Shown one piece after another: positions 1-10,701 of a stretch of DNA of 64,000 nt. The DNA lies in contig JAPVLO010000323.1 of NCBI GenBank assembly GCA_027257055.1, forward strand, positions 1 to 64,000. The letters run 5' to 3'. Every line of letters starts with the position of its first letter. Positions within the stretch are counted from its first letter, which is position 1. The DNA is from Cephalopachus bancanus (taxonomy: Eukaryota > Chordata > Mammalia > Primates > Tarsiidae). A model generated the notes under the pieces. The model did not search any database and was not told the origin of the DNA. It was given only the letters and a program-made list of their open reading frames with translations. The position numbers and the translations under genes are program-made.

Positions 1-330
1 CTAATATCATCTATGTGCTAATGACTTCAAGTTTTCACATTTCTAACCTTGACCTCTCTCCTGCTCCAGCACATACAGAAAACAATTTCATATTTCCTCT
101 CTGATGCTAACAAGCATAAACCTGACAAGATATAAACAGAGCTTTTGATTTTTCATCTTAAAATTGCTCCTTCCTCTGGCTGCTTTGACTAGTAAATGGC
201 ACATCCACCCAGTAGCTAAAACCTTGGAGTCAGCTCCAAGGAAAGAAACCAAGAAATCAAGAAATTGAGAAGGGCTGGAACTAAGGAATATTTAATAGGT
301 TTTGTCTCCCTGCTAATCTTTCATCTACCA
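1..330. other. Unique sequence, nothing recognised
   Basis: AT-rich with no open frame of note and no repeat I can name. Confidence 0.5.
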
Positions 331-830
331 GGAAATGCTCTTGGTCTCACTTCCACTTTGTCTGCTTTGCTCCATCTCCGTTGCTTCCACCCTCAGCCAG
401 CCTCTGCCTTCTCCCTCTGAACTGCTCCAATGGCCTTCTCAGCTCTCCCTGCTCCTACGATAATTCGATAATTCATCTACAGTCCCCTCTTCACAGAGCA
501 GCTGGCATGCCAATCAAAGTATCTCGCCCACAACCTTCCTTTTGCTCTTAGCATAAAATCCAAGCTCCTCTCTCTGCTCTCATCTTGGTCCACAATCCCC
601 CTCCATGCTGCTCTCCTACGATGTGAGCATCTTTTCTTGTCTTGGAGCATTCCCAGCTCCGGGTCCTTTTCAGAGAGTTTCCAGGGTCTCGACTCTCCTT
701 CCACAGCTCACCTCTGTGGCCAGCTCACTTTCAGTCTGCCAATCTGCCTTCAAAGCTTTCGCTGACCACACTACCTAAAGTAGCCTCTTCTGTATCAAAA
801 CACTGTCCATCATGTCATCCTATTCATTTC
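331..830 (+). repeat. L2 LINE fragment
   Basis: Pyrimidine-rich text containing AGCATAAAATCCAAGCTCCT and TCTTGGTCCACAATCC-like segments is typical of sense L2. Diverged and without a useful open frame. Confidence 0.6.
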
Positions 831-841
831 CTTCGCAGCTC

Positions 842-1135
842 TTTTTTTTGAGTTGGAGTCACACTCTGTCGCTCAGGCTGGAGTGCAGTGGCACGCTCAT
901 AGCCGCCGCAGCCTCAACCAACTGGGCCCAGGCGATCCTTCCACTTCATCCTTCCAAGTAGCTGGAACCATAGGCATGCGCCACCATGCCTGGTTGATTT
1001 TTTAAAAATTTATTGTAGAGATGAGGTCTCGCCAAGCTGCCTAGGCTGGTCTTGAACCCATGGACTCAGGCAATCCTCTCACCTCAGTCTCCTAAAGTGC
1101 TGGGATTATAGGCGAGTGTCACCGCACCTGGTTGG
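842..1135 (-). mobile_element. Alu, type A
   Basis: Starts with a T-rich tail and GAGTTGGAGTC and ends CACCTGGTTGG. Full-length dimer. Confidence 0.93.
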
Positions 1136-1234
1136 AAATTCTCTCAATTATGTATTTTTTTACTGTAGCTTTTTCCCCTTCCTTTCCTCTTCCCTCCCTT
1201 CTCTGGATTAGAATGGAAGCTCCATGAGAGGTTG

Positions 1235-1322
1235 GTCTTTTAATGCCTTGTTCACAACACCTAGAACAGTGCCTGACACTTAGTGGATGCTTGAAAAATA
1301 TTTACCTAGTGAATGAAAGAAA
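1235..1322 (+). repeat. MIR/L2 3' end
   Basis: AGAACAGTGCCTGACACTTA followed by GTGGATGCTTGAAAAATAT and GAATGAA is the common MIR/L2 tail. Confidence 0.65.
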
Positions 1323-1616
1323 AACTGTTGGGAGAGTCAATAACGTCTTCACAGAGAAGGTATAATTTGGGGCCAACGCATGTATTCATTATTATGAGCC
1401 AAAGTCTGCCAGGGTGACATTCACTTGACAGAATAACATGCATTCTAAGAATTGGGGTATATAGCGGACAGAAATGGGGAAGGGTGAGAGGGAGTTAATG
1501 TTAGAGAGCAAGTTGGATAGTAGGTTGGGAACAGAGGATATAATGTTAATACTGTACTATTTTCTCCTTGACTGACTGGAGCCATTGGTTAATTGTGAGC
1601 AGTGAAATCTTGTGTG
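1323..1616. other. Unique sequence
   Basis: Purine-rich sequence with no gene or repeat recognised. Confidence 0.4.
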
Positions 1617-2090
1617 TCTGTGTTCTATTGTTGCCATAACAAAATATCACAAGTTAAAACAACACCCAAAGCCTCGAAGTCTGGCATGGGTCTCAGTGGG
1701 CTAAAATAAAGGTGTCAGCAAGGGCTGTGTCCTCGCTGGAGGTCAGTGGAGAATTTGCTCCCAAGCTCGTTCAGGTTGTTGGCAGAATCCGGTTCCTTGC
1801 GGGTGTAGGACTGAGGTCTCCTTTCCTCGCTGGGTGATGCCCGCAACTCCTAGAGCCTCTCTCTGGTCCTTGCACTTCTGGTCGCTCCATCCTGGAGCCA
1901 GTAACAGATATTGAGTCTTTCTTCCACTTGGTATCTCCCTGACTTCCTCTTCTGCTGCATCTTGTCTTCCTCTTCATTGTTCTCTGAATCCAGCTTGGAA
2001 GAAAGATCTTTAAGAACTGTAGGACTCATGTTATTAAATCGGGTCCACTTGTGTACCCCAGGATAATCTCCCTATCTTAAAATCTAAAAC
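1617..2090 (+). repeat. MaLR-like LTR fragment
   Basis: Text such as TTGTTGCCATAACAAAATAT, GTTGTTGGCAGAATCCGGTT and GGATAATCTCCCTATCTTA resembles an old mammalian MaLR (MLT-type) LTR. The family is recalled from general appearance only. A related copy lies at 61890-62340. Confidence 0.42.
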
Positions 2091-2095
2091 CATCA

Positions 2096-2396
2096 GCCGG
2101 GCTCAGTGACTCAGCCTGTCATCCAGTGCTTTGGGAGGCTGAGGTGAGTGGATTTGCCTAAGCCCGCGGGTTCAAGACCACCTGGCCAACTTGGCGCGAT
2201 CTCATCTCTACAAAAAAAAAACCAAAAAAAACCAAAAATTAGCCGGGCATGGTAGCACGCACCTGTAGTTCCAGCTACTCAGAAGACTGAGGCGGACGGA
2301 TCGCTGGAGCCCAGCGGGTTGAGGCTGCGGTGGCGGGGAGCGGCCACTGCACTCCAGTCTGGGTGACAGAGTGAGACTCCAACTCAAAAAAAAAAA
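2096..2396 (+). mobile_element. Alu, type B
   Basis: GCCGGGCTCAGTGACTCAGCC start, internal and terminal A-runs, and a GGGAGCGGCCACTGCACTCC right arm. Confidence 0.93.
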
Positions 2397-2400
2397 TTCT

Positions 2401-2753
2401 TTCTTCTAGCTACTTATAAATTATACTATATAAATTTTTATTTTTATCCTCTATTGAAGATGACAAATAATTGCAATACTACAGAAATTATTGAAGGACA
2501 CTCTGGACAATACAAGAAGAAAAGTCATTGTTGTTTGTGGTCTTGATCTCTGTCCTGGTCTTTGATGGACATGAGTCTGCAATACACAACAGTATTAATT
2601 AGTCCACACTTGCCATTGGTCACTGTTTCAATGAAAATGCAAGACAAATCCAAGAAAAGGTGTTCAATATGGAAGTCATGCTCTTTTAGAAAATTAGGAC
2701 ATGTAGGTTCTGGCACACGTTTGTTTGTATTATTGAGCATTTACTTTCTTCAT
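2401..2753. other. Unique AT-rich sequence
   Basis: Short overlapping frames on both strands have no coding signature. The 3' end carries the target GAGCATTTACTT duplicated by the following Alu insertions. Confidence 0.4.
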
Positions 2754-2903
2754 TTTTTACGAGTTGGGATCTCACTTTGTCACCCAGGATGGAGTGCAGT
2801 GGCATGATCATGGCTCACTGTAACCTTGAATTTCTGGACTCAAGTGATCCTCTCGCTTTAGCCTCCCAGGCTAGGACTATAGGTGTGCACTGCCTTGCCA
2901 GGC
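2754..2903 (-). mobile_element. Alu right monomer, old type
   Basis: Only the right arm is present (GGAGTGCAGTGGCATGATCA). It is flanked by GAGCATTTACTT at 2734 and 2904. Confidence 0.85.
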
Positions 2904-2916
2904 TGAGCATTTACTT

Positions 2917-3206
<290 letters not shown>

Positions 3207-3269
3207 CTGAACATTTACTTTTAAACATCTAACTTTATCCTTAAAATAAACCAAAGAAGAGGGGATTTT

Positions 3270-3412
3270 TATTATTCTCATGTTCCAGAAAAGAAAACTA
3301 AGTCTAAGAGAGATTACGTAATTTGCCCTAAATCTTACAGCTACTAAGTAGTAGAAATAGAATTCAAACCCAGGACTGTGTGATTCCATACATAATGATC
3401 TTTACATGAGCC
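3270..3412 (+). repeat. MIR
   Basis: ATTCTCATGTTCCAGAAAAG, GAAACTAAG.CTAAGAGAG, a TACAGCTA-type segment and CAAACCCAGGACTGTGTGAT follow the MIR order. Confidence 0.75.
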
Positions 3413-3589
3413 TCTAGGGCCTTATCTTGGAGACCAGTAGGGGACAGAGACCTTCCCAACTTCTACTTTTATGCCTTCACCGTGGGGACTCTTTATTGAT
3501 TTCCTGGACTATATAATTTTCTTCCATCTCTGCATAGCTCCACACAGCTCCTTTTGGGGACTTACCCACAATTATAATTTATTTGTACA

Positions 3590-3745
3590 ATTAGTGTCTG
3601 TCTCGCCCCACTAGACTATGAACATCATAGACTAGTTACTGCGTGGGTTTACCCTTGAATTCTCAGTTCTTAGCACAAGGCTTGGCATATAGTAGGTGCT
3701 CAAAATTATTTATTCAGTAAAAGTATGCATGAAAAAATGAATGAA
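3590..3745 (+). repeat. MIR/L2 3' end
   Basis: TAGCACAAGGCTTGGCATAT followed by AGTAGGTGCTCAA is the typical tail. Confidence 0.6.
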
Positions 3746-4500
3746 TGTCATTTAACTTCTCTCTGCCTCCAGTCTGTCACCTCTAGAATGAGCAAATCAA
3801 TTTATCTATCCATTCAAAAACATTTGTATATGCCTACTAAGTGATCTGTATTTCTTCAGAGAGACAAAATATCATGAAAAATATATCTACTAGAAGTGTT
3901 GTATATGTTTATATCCATTTGTCTGTTTATAAGTATCTATCCATCTACTTTCGATCTATAAAATTTATTTTTCACCTGCAATTGTTAGTAACAATTGGGC
4001 TATTCACAAAGCTCTTTAATAGTTTAATGTTAAGTAAATTGGTAAATATATGGGAATATTGTAAATCTAACATGTTCTACTTTTGGTAACATTATCATAG
4101 TTGATGTTTTGAAATATATCTTCTTATATTTGAGGAAACATTGTAGATTTATAAGTGCAGTTGTGTGAGCTTTATATCTTCTTTTTTACTGCAAACTCAT
4201 GTTTTTTTGGTAATTGAAGTTGATAACATGAAGTATTGAATATGAGATATAAAGTGTTTATATTTGTGTCTAATTTATTTCTTTCTTATTCGGCAGCTCT
4301 GTAATTGAAGCTACAGAGTGTTACATTTATTTTCTGCAGGCTACTGCTTGCTCTTTTTCTTTAGTTTACTCTATGTTAGTATAAATGTATTTCACTTTCT
4401 CAAATAGAAAATTAAAAAAAATTTTTTTCACTCCATGAAAGGTTTGCTGTAGCTACTTTATTTACTATAGCTACTTTAGACATCTAATTTTTTATTTTAT
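3746..4500. other. Unique AT-rich sequence
   Basis: Low-complexity T-rich text without a recognisable element or gene. The 82-codon frame at 3841-4089 has AT-driven composition and no support. Confidence 0.4.
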
Positions 4501-4715
4501 TTTATTTTTATTATAAAGGTGTGGGGTACAATTCAGGGTTAGGCATACAAATGTTTATTATGCAGGTACCCTTGTTGATGAAGTGTGCCCCTCCCTCCCC
4601 TGGCAGTTTCCCTCAAATGCCAATCCCACCTCCCCCTCCCCCAGCAGTTTCCCACTACTGCCAATCTCTTTATTATAGTATTGTGATAATTTTTCAAGTA
4701 GACATCTAATATTTT
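4501..4715 (-). mobile_element. L1 3' UTR fragment
   Basis: TATAAAGGTGTGGGGTACAA, GTTTATTATGCAGGTACCC and CCCTCCCCTGGCAG match the antisense end of the L1s at 22.2, 31.8 and 63.0 kb. Confidence 0.75.
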
Positions 4716-4892
4716 AAAATACATGAACAAATCATAATGTTTAAAAAATCTTCCAGTCGGTTTCCTATAGTTATAATTTACTTATGTTGGTATTGGTATT
4801 TGAGTGACACTCTTTAATGCATATAAACTGTCTGGTTTAGGTAAGAATTTTCTTCTCAAGTTAATTTACTTTATCAACAAAATGTAGCATTC

Positions 4893-5192
4893 TTTTTTCT
4901 TTTCCCCCTGCGCCAGAGTCTTACTCTGTCATCCAGGGTGGAGTGCAGTGGCACTCTGACTGCCACCGGCGCCTCAAACTGCTGAGCTCAGGTGATCTTT
5001 TCACCTCTGCCATCCAAGTTGCTGGAATTACAGGCATGAACCATCACGCTCGGCTAATTTTTTGGTTTTTATTGTAAAGATGAGGTCTCACCAAGTTGCC
5101 CAGGCTGGTCTCGGACCCATGGGCTCAGGCAATCCTCTCACCTTGGCCTCCCAAAGTGCTGGGATTATAAGCATGAACCACCATGCCCAGCT
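4893..5192 (-). mobile_element. Alu, type A
   Basis: Diverged dimer ending ATGCCCAGCTAG. Confidence 0.9.
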
Positions 5193-5365
5193 AGCAATTC
5201 TTAAGATAAATAATACGTTTAAAAAAAAATGTTATCCTGTTATATTGAAAGTGCTGTCTTCCAGAATTTTCCAATGATCTCTCAATAACCGGAAACAAGT
5301 ACTTGAATACTTATTTTCTGTAAGATTACATATTTTGATAGAGATGGACAAACTAAATGATCCTT

Positions 5366-5651
5366 TTTTTTTTTGAGTCAGTCTCACTCCCTCTCCCAGG
5401 CTGGAGTGCAGTGGCATGCTCACGGCCACCCCAGTGTCGACCTGCTAGGCTTTGGAGATTCTTCTGCCTCAGCCTCCCAAGTAGCTGGAACTACAGGTGT
5501 GCACTACCATGTCCTACTAATTTTTTATTCATTGTAGAGACAAGGTCTTACTAAATTGCCAGAGCTGGTCTCGAACCTGCAGGCTCAGGCAATCCACTCG
5601 CCTCGGCCTCCTAAAGAGCTGGGATTACAGGCTGACCCACCAAACCCGGCT
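5366..5651 (-). mobile_element. Alu, type A/B
   Basis: Flanked by a 16-base target duplication TAAATGATCCTTTTTT at 5354 and 5651. Confidence 0.93.
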
Positions 5652-5698
5652 AAATGATCCTTTTTTACAAGCATCTTAAACAAGTAGAAAAGAAATGT

Positions 5699-5822
5699 AG
5701 CGCTGGATGCAGTGGCTCAAGCCTATAATCCCAGCACTTTGGGAGGCTGAAGAGAGAGGATTGCCTGAGTCCAGGGGTTTGAGACCAGCCTGGGCAACTT
5801 GTTGAGACCTTCTCTCTACAAT

Positions 5823-5860
<38 letters not shown>

Positions 5861-6005
5861 GCATGGTGCCACACACCTGTGGAAGGTTGAGGCAGAAGGA
5901 TCGCCTGAGCCCAGCAGGTTGAGGCTGTGGTGGCTGTGAGAGTGACACTGCACTCCAGCCTGTGTGACAGAGTGAGATTACAACTCAAAAAAAAAAAAAA
6001 AAAAA
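5699..6005 (+). mobile_element. Alu, type A
   Basis: Unusually long middle A-tract of about 30 A at 5827-5857, a second A-run at the end, and a partly deleted right-arm start. Confidence 0.9.
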
Positions 6006-6289
6006 GGAAATTAACTTAGCACAGGATGATTTTGACACATTGTCTTCTGCAACTCACTGGCTATGCTCTCACACATCACTTAGTTTCTTCCAGAGTCAAC
6101 TACCAGTGTCAGGAATGTTCTGAATAGTTCAGAGCAATTCCCTGAGACCCCGTTCTGGGATGCTGAAACTCAGCTATAACTAGTAACTACAGGAGAAATC
6201 CACTTTCATTTAAGGATATATGGTACTGACAAAAACACTATTGGAGGAAAGAGGGAGAAGTATTGTTGATTTTTTTATTCCTGTTAATA
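6006..6289. other. Unique sequence
   Basis: No recognisable gene or repeat before the L1 at about 6290. Confidence 0.4.
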
Positions 6290-6666
6290 AAAACAATGCA
6301 CATAAGACACCTAAATAAATGGAGAGCTATGTCATGCTGAAGAACTGGAAAAGTGGTCATTGTGAAGATGGCAATTTTCCCACATTGATCAATAGACTCA
6401 AGGCAATCCCTAATAAAATCTCAGTAGGCATTTTCTTTTTTTGGTAGAAATTGAAGCTGACCATAAAATTGATATGAAAATTTAAATTACCTAGAATAGC
6501 TAAAACCATTTTGATAAAGAATAAAAATGTTGGAGGACTTTTATACCTTATTTTAAAACATACCTAAAGATATAGTAAACAGAATAATATGTTTTTGGCA
6601 TAAAGGTAGATCTACAGATCAATGAAACAGAATGGAGATACCAGAAATAAACACATGGTTACTTGA

Positions 6667-6967
6667 TTTTTTTTTTTTTTTTTTTTTTGCGTTGGAGTCT
6701 CACGCTGTCGCCCAGACTGGAGTGCAGTGGCATGCTCCCGGTCACCGCAGCCTCAACTTGCTGGGCTCTGGCGGTCTTTCTGTCTCAGCCTTCCAAGTAG
6801 CCAGAACTACAGGCATGTGCTACCATGCCTGGCTAGTTTTTGACTTGTTGTAGAGATGAGGTCTCGCAAATTTGCCTGGGTGGGTCTTGAACCGGCGGAC
6901 TCAGACAATCCACTCACCTCGGCCTCCCAAAGCGCTGGTATTACAGGCTGAGCTACTAAGCCCGGCC
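6667..6967 (-). mobile_element. Alu, type B
   Basis: Long T tail of about 20 bases, then GCGTTGGAGTC; ends AAGCCCGGCC. Sits in the L1. Confidence 0.93.
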
Positions 6968-7075
6968 AGTAATTGACATTCTTATGCAAGCAAAGCAAAA
7001 CAAGAAACTGGTTCTTATCCATACACAAAAATTAACTCAAAACATGTAACAGAACTAAAGGTAAGAATCTAAAAT

Positions 7076-7376
7076 GGGCCGGGCTTGGTGGCTCAACCTG
7101 TAATCCCAGCACTTTGGGAGGCTGAGGTGAGTGAATTGCCTGAGTCCAGGGGTTCGATACCAGCCTGGGCAACTTGGCGAGACCTCGTCTCTACAGTAAA
7201 TCAAAGAATTAGCCGGGTGTGGTGGTGCGTGCTTGTAGTTCGGGTTACTTGGAAGGCTGAGGTGGAAGGATCGCCAGAGTCCAGCAGGTTGTTGCTGGGA
7301 TGGCCACGAGCATGACACTGCACACTGCACTCCAGCCGGGGCGATGGAGTGAGATTCTGACTTCAAAAAAAAAAAG
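7076..7376 (+). mobile_element. Alu, type A/B
   Basis: First of two adjacent same-strand copies sharing the outer target AGAATCTAAAATG. Confidence 0.93.
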
Positions 7377-7379
7377 AAT

Positions 7380-7653
7380 CAGCCAGGCTTGGTGGCTCAG
7401 CCTGTAATCCCACGCCTTTGGGAGGCTGAGGTGAGTGGATTGCCTGAGCCCGCGGGTTCGAGACCCGCCTGGGCAGCAAGACCTCATCTCTACAATAAAT
7501 CAAAAAATCAGCCGGGCGTGGTAGCGCATGCCTGTAATTCCGGCTACTTGGAAGGCTGAGGCGGAAGGATCGCCGGAGCCCAGCAGGTTGAGGCTGCGGT
7601 GGCCGGAAGCGGCCACTGCACTCCAGTCTGGGCGACAGAGTGAGACTCCAACT

Positions 7654-7685
<32 letters not shown>
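7380..7685 (+). mobile_element. Alu, type C
   Basis: Has a perfect GCGGGTTCGAGACCCGC at 7452-7468 and the GGGCAGCAAGACC short linker. The tail is about 30 A and is followed by AGAATCTAAAATG. Confidence 0.95.
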
Positions 7686-7687
<2 letters not shown>

Positions 7688-7823
7688 ATCTAAAATGAAA
7701 CTTTCTGAACAAAATGAGAAAAATCTTTGCAATCTTGGGTTAGGCAAAGACTTTGTAAATATGATACAAAAAGCACAATCTTTAAAAATTGATGAGTTTA
7801 ACCTCATAAAAATTAAAAATTTT

Positions 7824-8075
7824 CTTCTTTTTTTTTTTTTTTTTTTTGAGTTGGAGTCCCACTTTGTTGCCCAGGCTGGAGTACAACGACACGCTCCCGG
7901 CTACTGCAGCCTCGACCCGCTGAACTCCGGCGATCCTTCCACCTCAGTCTTCCAAGTAGCTGGAACTATGGGCGTGCACTACCACGCTCGGCTAATCTTT
8001 TGATTTATTGTAGAGATGTCTCGCCAAGTTGCCCAGGCGGGTCTCGAACCCGCGGGCTCAGGCAATCCATGAGCC
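7824..8075 (-). mobile_element. Alu, type B, 5' truncated
   Basis: T tail, full right arm and part of the left arm; stops after CAGGCAATCCATG. Confidence 0.88.
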
Positions 8076-8369
8076 CAGTTTTCATTAGTCAACATCCAAA
8101 AGTAAGCTTACCTTTGGCATTGTATCTTCTATAGCTTACCAATCTTCTATGTCTTATTATATTTTCTATGCCCCATTGCCCCTACAACGCTCTGCATTGT
8201 TTTCCCCTAGTTCAGCCCTTCGTTTGTCACCCATCTTCTAAATCTTTCTTCTCTGACCTCCGGAGCAACTCCAATATCAGCAAATTGACCTACATTCTCA
8301 GCCTCATCCTCTTCAAACTAGTTATTTAGTATTGTAGTTCATCAAAGCTTTCAGGTCAAGCCCCTTCCC
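8076..8369. other. Unique pyrimidine-rich sequence
   Basis: No element named with confidence. It may be a diverged continuation of the L2 that follows. Confidence 0.35.
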
Positions 8370-8446
8370 TTCTCTGTAACCTGTCCCCGAGTGAACTCAT
8401 CCTTGTCCATGATTGTGAACTATATCCTGACAGCTTCCAAATTTCT

Positions 8447-9178
8447 TTCTTTCTTTTTTCTTTTTTGAGTTGGAGTCTCACTCTCTCACCCAGACTGGAG
8501 TGCAGTGACACACTCCTGGTCACCGCAGTCTCAACCTGCTGGTCTCCAGAGATCCTTCTGCCTCAGCCTTCCAAGTACCTGGAACTACAGGCGTGTGCTA
8601 CCACACCCGGCTAATTTTTTAAAAATTTTATTGTAGCCGGGCTCGGTGGCTCAGCCTGTAATCCTGCGCCTTTGGGAGGCTGAGGTGAGTGGATTGCCTG
8701 ATCTCGCGGGTTCGAGACCCGCCTGGGCAGCGAGACCTCATCTCTATAATAAATCAGAAAATCAGCTGGGCATGGTAGCGCATGCCTGTAATTCCGGCTA
8801 CTTGGAAGGCTGAGGCGGAAGGATCGCCGGAGCCCAGCAGGTCGAGGCTGCGGTGGCCGGGAGCGGCCACTGCATTCCAGTCTGGGAGACACAGTGAGAC
8901 TCCAACTCAAAAAAAAAATTTTATTGTAGATCCGAGGTCTCACCAAGTTGCCTGGGTGGGTCTTGAACCCACAGGCTCAGGCAATCCACTCGCCTCAGCC
9001 TCTCAAAGTTCTGGAATTACAGGCCGAGCCACTGAGCTCGGCCTAATTTTTTGATTTATTGTACAGATGAGGTCTCCCCAAGTTGCCCAGGCTGGTCTTG
9101 AACCTGTGGGCTCAGGCATTCCTCATATCTCAGCCTCCTAAAGTGCTGGGATTATAGGCATGAGCCACTGTGCCCGGC
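8447..9178 (-). mobile_element. Three-monomer Alu (R-L-L) carrying a nested Alu
   Basis: In antisense order there is a right arm (8455-8635), a left arm resumed at 8929-9043, and a second left arm (9044-9178). The whole block is flanked by CAGCTTCCAAATTTCT at 8431-8446 and 9179-9194. A plus-strand Alu sits inside the first left-arm boundary. Confidence 0.8.
8637..8920 (+). mobile_element. Alu, type C, nested
   Basis: Inserted into the compound Alu with the duplicated target TTTTATTGTAG on both sides. Contains GCGGGTTCGAGACCCGC and GGGCAGCGAGACC. Confidence 0.93.
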
Positions 9179-9314
9179 CAGCTTCCAAATTTCTATCTCC
9201 AACTCTTGAGCCCCAGATCTGTATATAAAATTGCCTACGTGACATTTCCACATCACGTCTGAAAGTCATTTCAAATTCAGCATTTCCCACATTGAATTTG
9301 TAAGTCCTAGCTAC

Positions 9315-9380
9315 CCCATTTGGAAAAAAGAAAAGAAAGAAGGAAGGAAGGAAGTAAAGAGGAAGGAGGGAGAAGAGAGG
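9315..9380. repeat. GA-rich low-complexity tract
   Basis: AAAGAAAAGAAAGAAGGAAGG-type purine repeats. Confidence 0.6.
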
Positions 9381-9414
9381 TAGCACCAAGTCAAATAAAT
9401 TAGAGTAGGAAGAA

Positions 9415-9707
9415 GCCGGGCTCGGCGGCTCAGCCTGTAATCCCGCGCTTTGGGAGGCTGAGGTGAGTGGATTACCTGAGCCCGCGGGTTCGAGACCCTC
9501 CCGGGAAACTTGGCGAGACCTCTACAATAAATCAAAAATTAGCTGGGCGTGGTAGTGTCCGCCTGTAATTCCAGCTACTAGGAAGGCTGAGGCGGAAGGA
9601 TCACCAGAGCCCAGCAGGTCGAGGCTGTGGTGGCCGGGAGCGGCCGCTGCACTGCAGTCTGGGCGACAGAGTGAGACTCCAACTCAAAAAAAAAAAAAAA
9701 AAAAAAA
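9415..9707 (+). mobile_element. Alu, type B
   Basis: GCCGGGCTCGGCGGCTCAGCC start and about 23 A at the end. Confidence 0.94.
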
Positions 9708-9778
9708 GAGTCAGGAAGATAGGGATCGATATGTCAACTTTACTGCTGATGAAGTCACGGTTGAAGAATATGACTTAG

Positions 9779-10060
9779 TGAATTATCACAGAAATAAGAA
9801 ACCGAATACCGCATGGTCTCACTCATAAGCAGGACTTAAACATTGGGTACACAAGCACAAAGGCAGGAACACTGTGCTGGGTACTCCTAGCACTGGAAGG
9901 GAGAAATGAGGAATGAGGGACCCACAATCACCCATCGGGTACCATATCTACTACCAGGGGAAGAGAGGGCTCACTAGAGCCCAAGGTCGCCTGCCACAAT
10001 TTACTTAGGTAGCAAATCACCTGTACCCACAACTCTAAAATTAAAATAAAATAAAGAAAA
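9779..10060 (+). mobile_element. 5'-truncated L1 3' end
   Basis: Contains GCATGGTCTCACTCATAAGC, AACATTGGGTACACAAGC and a terminal ATTAAAATAAAATAAAG tail, as in primate L1 3' ends. Flanked by AAGAATATGACTTAG at 9764 and AAGAACATGACTTAG at 10061. Confidence 0.9.
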
Positions 10061-10205
10061 AAGAACATGACTTAGATGTGTGGTGAAAATCTGTTTTCTA
10101 ACTCTGCACCCCAGCTTTAGGAAGATTTACCTACCCAGTCAGTCCCTGACATCACTAGAATACTACAGCCCTCTCCTCATAAAAGCAGGCTCTTCATTAA
10201 AAATC

Positions 10206-10415
10206 AAGACCCGCCTGGGCAGCGAGACCTCATCTCTACAATAAACCAAAAAATCAGCCGGGCATGGTAGCCCATGCCTGTAATTCCGGCTACTCGGAAG
10301 GCTGAGGCGGAAGGATCGCTGGAGCCCAGCAGGTCGAGGCTGCGGTGGCCGGGAGCGGCCGCTGCACTCCAGTCTGGGCGACAGAGTGAGACTCCAACTC
10401 AAAAAAAAAAAAAAA
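10206..10415 (+). mobile_element. Alu, type C, 5' truncated
   Basis: Begins within the left arm at AAGACCCGCCTGGGCAGCGA; the right arm is complete. Confidence 0.93.
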
Positions 10416-10427
10416 ACCTGCCCCTGC

Positions 10428-10701
10428 TCAGCCTGTAATCCCAGCACTTTGGGAGGCCGAGGCGAGTGGATTGCCTGAGCCCACGAGTTTGAGACCAGCC
10501 CAGGCAACTGGACGAGACCGCGTCTCTACAATAAATTAAAAATTAGCCGGGGGTGGTAGTGTGCGCCTGTAGTTCTGGCTACTTGGAAGGCTGAGGTGGA
10601 AAGCATTGCTGGATCCCAGCAGGTCGAGACTGTGGTGACCGGAACATGCCACCAGCCTGGGCGACAGAGTGAGACTCCAACTCAAAAAAAAAAAAAAAAA
10701 A
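10428..10701 (+). mobile_element. Alu, type B, slightly 5' truncated
   Basis: Starts at GCTCAGCCTGTAATCCCAGC. The short direct repeat CCTGCCCCT flanks it at 10417 and 10703. Confidence 0.92.

Larger units (their letters stand above)
6290..7823 (+). mobile_element. L1 ORF2 fragment split by three Alus
   Basis: Segments 6290-6666, 6968-7075 and 7686-7823 follow sense L1 ORF2 order: GGCAATCCCTAATAAAATCTC, ATGTTGGAGGACTTTTATAC, then ATACACAAAAATTAACTCAA, and finally TCTTTGCAATCTTGGGTTAG with AAAAGCACAATC. A stretch appears deleted between the first two segments. Degraded, with no intact frame. Confidence 0.85.
8370..9300 (+). repeat. L2 fragment split by a compound Alu
   Basis: TGACAGCTTCCAAATTTCT then ATCTCCAACTCTTGAGCCCC and ATAAAATTGCCTACGTGACA follow sense L2 order. 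The Alu block 8447-9178 interrupts it with a clean duplication of the L2 target. Confidence 0.65.

Noticed and set aside
7452..7468. tRNA gene
   Set aside because: The T-arm-like hairpin and B box belong to Alu (7SL-derived); no acceptor or anticodon arms.
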